From: Pardosa pseudoannulata
Taxonomy: Eukaryota; Arthropoda; Arachnida; Araneae; Lycosidae
DNA: 64,000 nucleotides
Direction of reading: 5' to 3'
Assembly (NCBI GenBank): GCA_032207245.1
Contig: CM063510.1
Coordinates: 48,461,995 to 48,525,994, forward strand
Position numbers and translations under genes: made by a program. The notes under the pieces are model-generated. The model saw nothing but the letters and a program-made list of their open reading frames with translations, was not told where the DNA came from and searched no databases. Shown one piece after another: positions 62,806 through 64,000 of this stretch; the first letter of the stretch is position 1; each line of letters starts with the position of its first letter.

Positions 62806-62950
62806 CATTAGGGCTGGATGTTTATCAATATATCATCAAATATTAATATGTTTTAAATATTGCAATAACAATATTAAAATTCTTTTCTGTCGACATATCC
62901 CTGTCAGCGATATTGTTTTTTCCTTGTGCACGATAATGTAGATCGCCAAA
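62806..62950. mobile_element. Possible MITE end (AGGGCTGGATGTTTATC)
   Basis: This start resembles AGGGCTGGACGATATATC-type DNA transposon termini. Several CpG words occur in the next 120 bases. No matching second end was found. Confidence 0.25.
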
Positions 62951-63349
62951 TGATATTTTAGATATTCTGCATTAAGTAATATTTTTCAAGTTATTGCATT
63001 TGTTGGATGTCTGCTTTGTGTATTTAACTGCATACTTGATATAAACATAAGCAAGAAAATTTATTATTGAAGACTATAACCTCTTTGTTCAAGTCTTTTG
63101 TAGTATATACCAATATCTTGATAGTAAAAAGCACTTGGGTCAAAACAGGAAATTGCACTGCTAGCAATTGGCATAGATAACTTGGTTGTTCTTTCACCTG
63201 CCCTCAGGTTTATTTGAATAATATAGGGATATATCCAAAGTATTGGTCTTGAGTGCTTGATTGCAAGTCAGTTTTCCCAATAATGAAGTACTTGCATCAA
63301 GACGAAATAAACCACTGCTCACAATTGGCACTGGTTTATTGGAATAATA

Positions 63350-64000
63350 CACTGTCTACCATAAAGTATTTAGATATCTATGCAAATGACAATATCTGCG
63401 ATCCTGAGGTATGTCACGGCTCTGCTAGTATACATTGTGTAGGAAATAGCATTGGCATTAGTCGCATGCAAAATGCTGCACAGTTCGGAGCTCTCTGATT
63501 TCGAGAAAGGTATAATTATTGGGTATCACAAATGTAGCCAATCCTTAAGAGACATATCTAGCGAACTAAAGTACCCAAAATCGACAGTGGCCTCTGAGAT
63601 TAAGAAGTGGAAGGTGAGCAGTGATTGTCGGAATGTGCCCCGAGTCGGCAGACCAACGAAACTGGGAGATAGAGACCACCAAGTGCTATCCAGAGAAATT
63701 CGAAAGAACCGCACCCAACTAATAGCCCTCATCCACGAGGAGTTTCAACAGGCATCCGGGAGTATTGTTTCAATGAATGCCATCCGTCAGGAAGCACATC
63801 TGCTTGGTTTTCATAGTTGATCTGCTGTCCTATAAGCCTTTGATCACAAAGTCCAACCATGTTGTTCGGTTAATGTAGTGCAAAGCACTTCAAAATTGGA
63901 CCGTATATCAGTGGAAATGGGTTCTTTGGAGTGACAAATCAAGGTTCAGTCTTTACCTTTTGGATGGTAGGGTCTGGGTCTGGCATCTGCCTGGAGAACG
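63350..64000 (+). mobile_element. Tc1-type transposon, 5' part (continues beyond window)
   Basis: A TA dinucleotide (63348-63349) precedes CACTGTCTACCATAAAGTAT, a Tc1-like terminus. The frame from 63452 reads LSDFEKGIIIGYHKCSQSLR and YPKSTVASEIKKW, then GRPTKLGDRDH: the paired-like helix-turn-helix with its GRP linker. Past a TGA (63816-63818), other stops and a frame change, WVLWSDKSRFSLYL is the first catalytic Asp block (WSDESRF in the family). The transposase is therefore broken. It sits in the Arkadia intron that splits the RING. Confidence 0.85.

Overview
This is an AT-rich (roughly 70-75% A+T) animal nuclear DNA window. It carries long GT-AG introns, (TA)n microsatellites and many decayed transposons. 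The two recognisable genes are conserved animal genes. The transposon mix (Tc1/mariner, hAT-like, Jockey-type LINE, Ty3/gypsy, tRNA-derived SINEs) suggests an arthropod, and the composition and long introns resemble a spider or other chelicerate. That placement is inference only. There is no prokaryotic, organellar or CRISPR content.

Layout: (1) Bases 429-10971, + strand, hold the last ten exons of TAF5, the WD40 subunit of TFIID. All splice phases agree, there are seven WD repeats, and the stop is at 10969-10971. (2) Bases about 11180-20700 lie between genes and are filled with repeats: a short hAT-like fragment, a 468-bp hAT-type MITE with near-identical 8-bp target duplications, a 3-kb element with GTGCTTAA-repeat ends, tRNA-derived SINEs in both orientations, and two Jockey-type LINE fragments on the minus strand. 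(3) Bases about 20700-62438, + strand, hold most of an Arkadia (RNF111-type) E3 ubiquitin ligase gene: a candidate 5' exon and twelve coding exons in continuous phase, giving about 740 residues. They carry three SUMO-interacting motifs, a His/Pro-rich middle, the NRGA/TIER block and the first two RING cysteines. The rest of the RING lies past the right edge. (4) The Arkadia introns hold most of the mobile DNA. These include a 7-kb decayed Ty3/gypsy element (minus) carrying a poly(A)-tailed insertion, further SINE copies, a mariner-like remnant, a hAT-like element with 30-bp tandem repeats, a LINE tail with an RNase H domain and, at the right edge, a broken Tc1 element in the intron that splits the RING.

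TAF5 acts in general RNA polymerase II initiation. Arkadia acts in SUMO-targeted ubiquitylation and TGF-beta/BMP signalling. They are head-to-tail neighbours on one strand with separate transcription units and no evident functional link. I see no convincing new multi-gene system. The most unusual signals are a possible uORF whose stop overlaps the Arkadia start codon, a pair of long, nearly loopless hairpins in Arkadia intron 1, and the hAT-like elements with repeat-rich ends.
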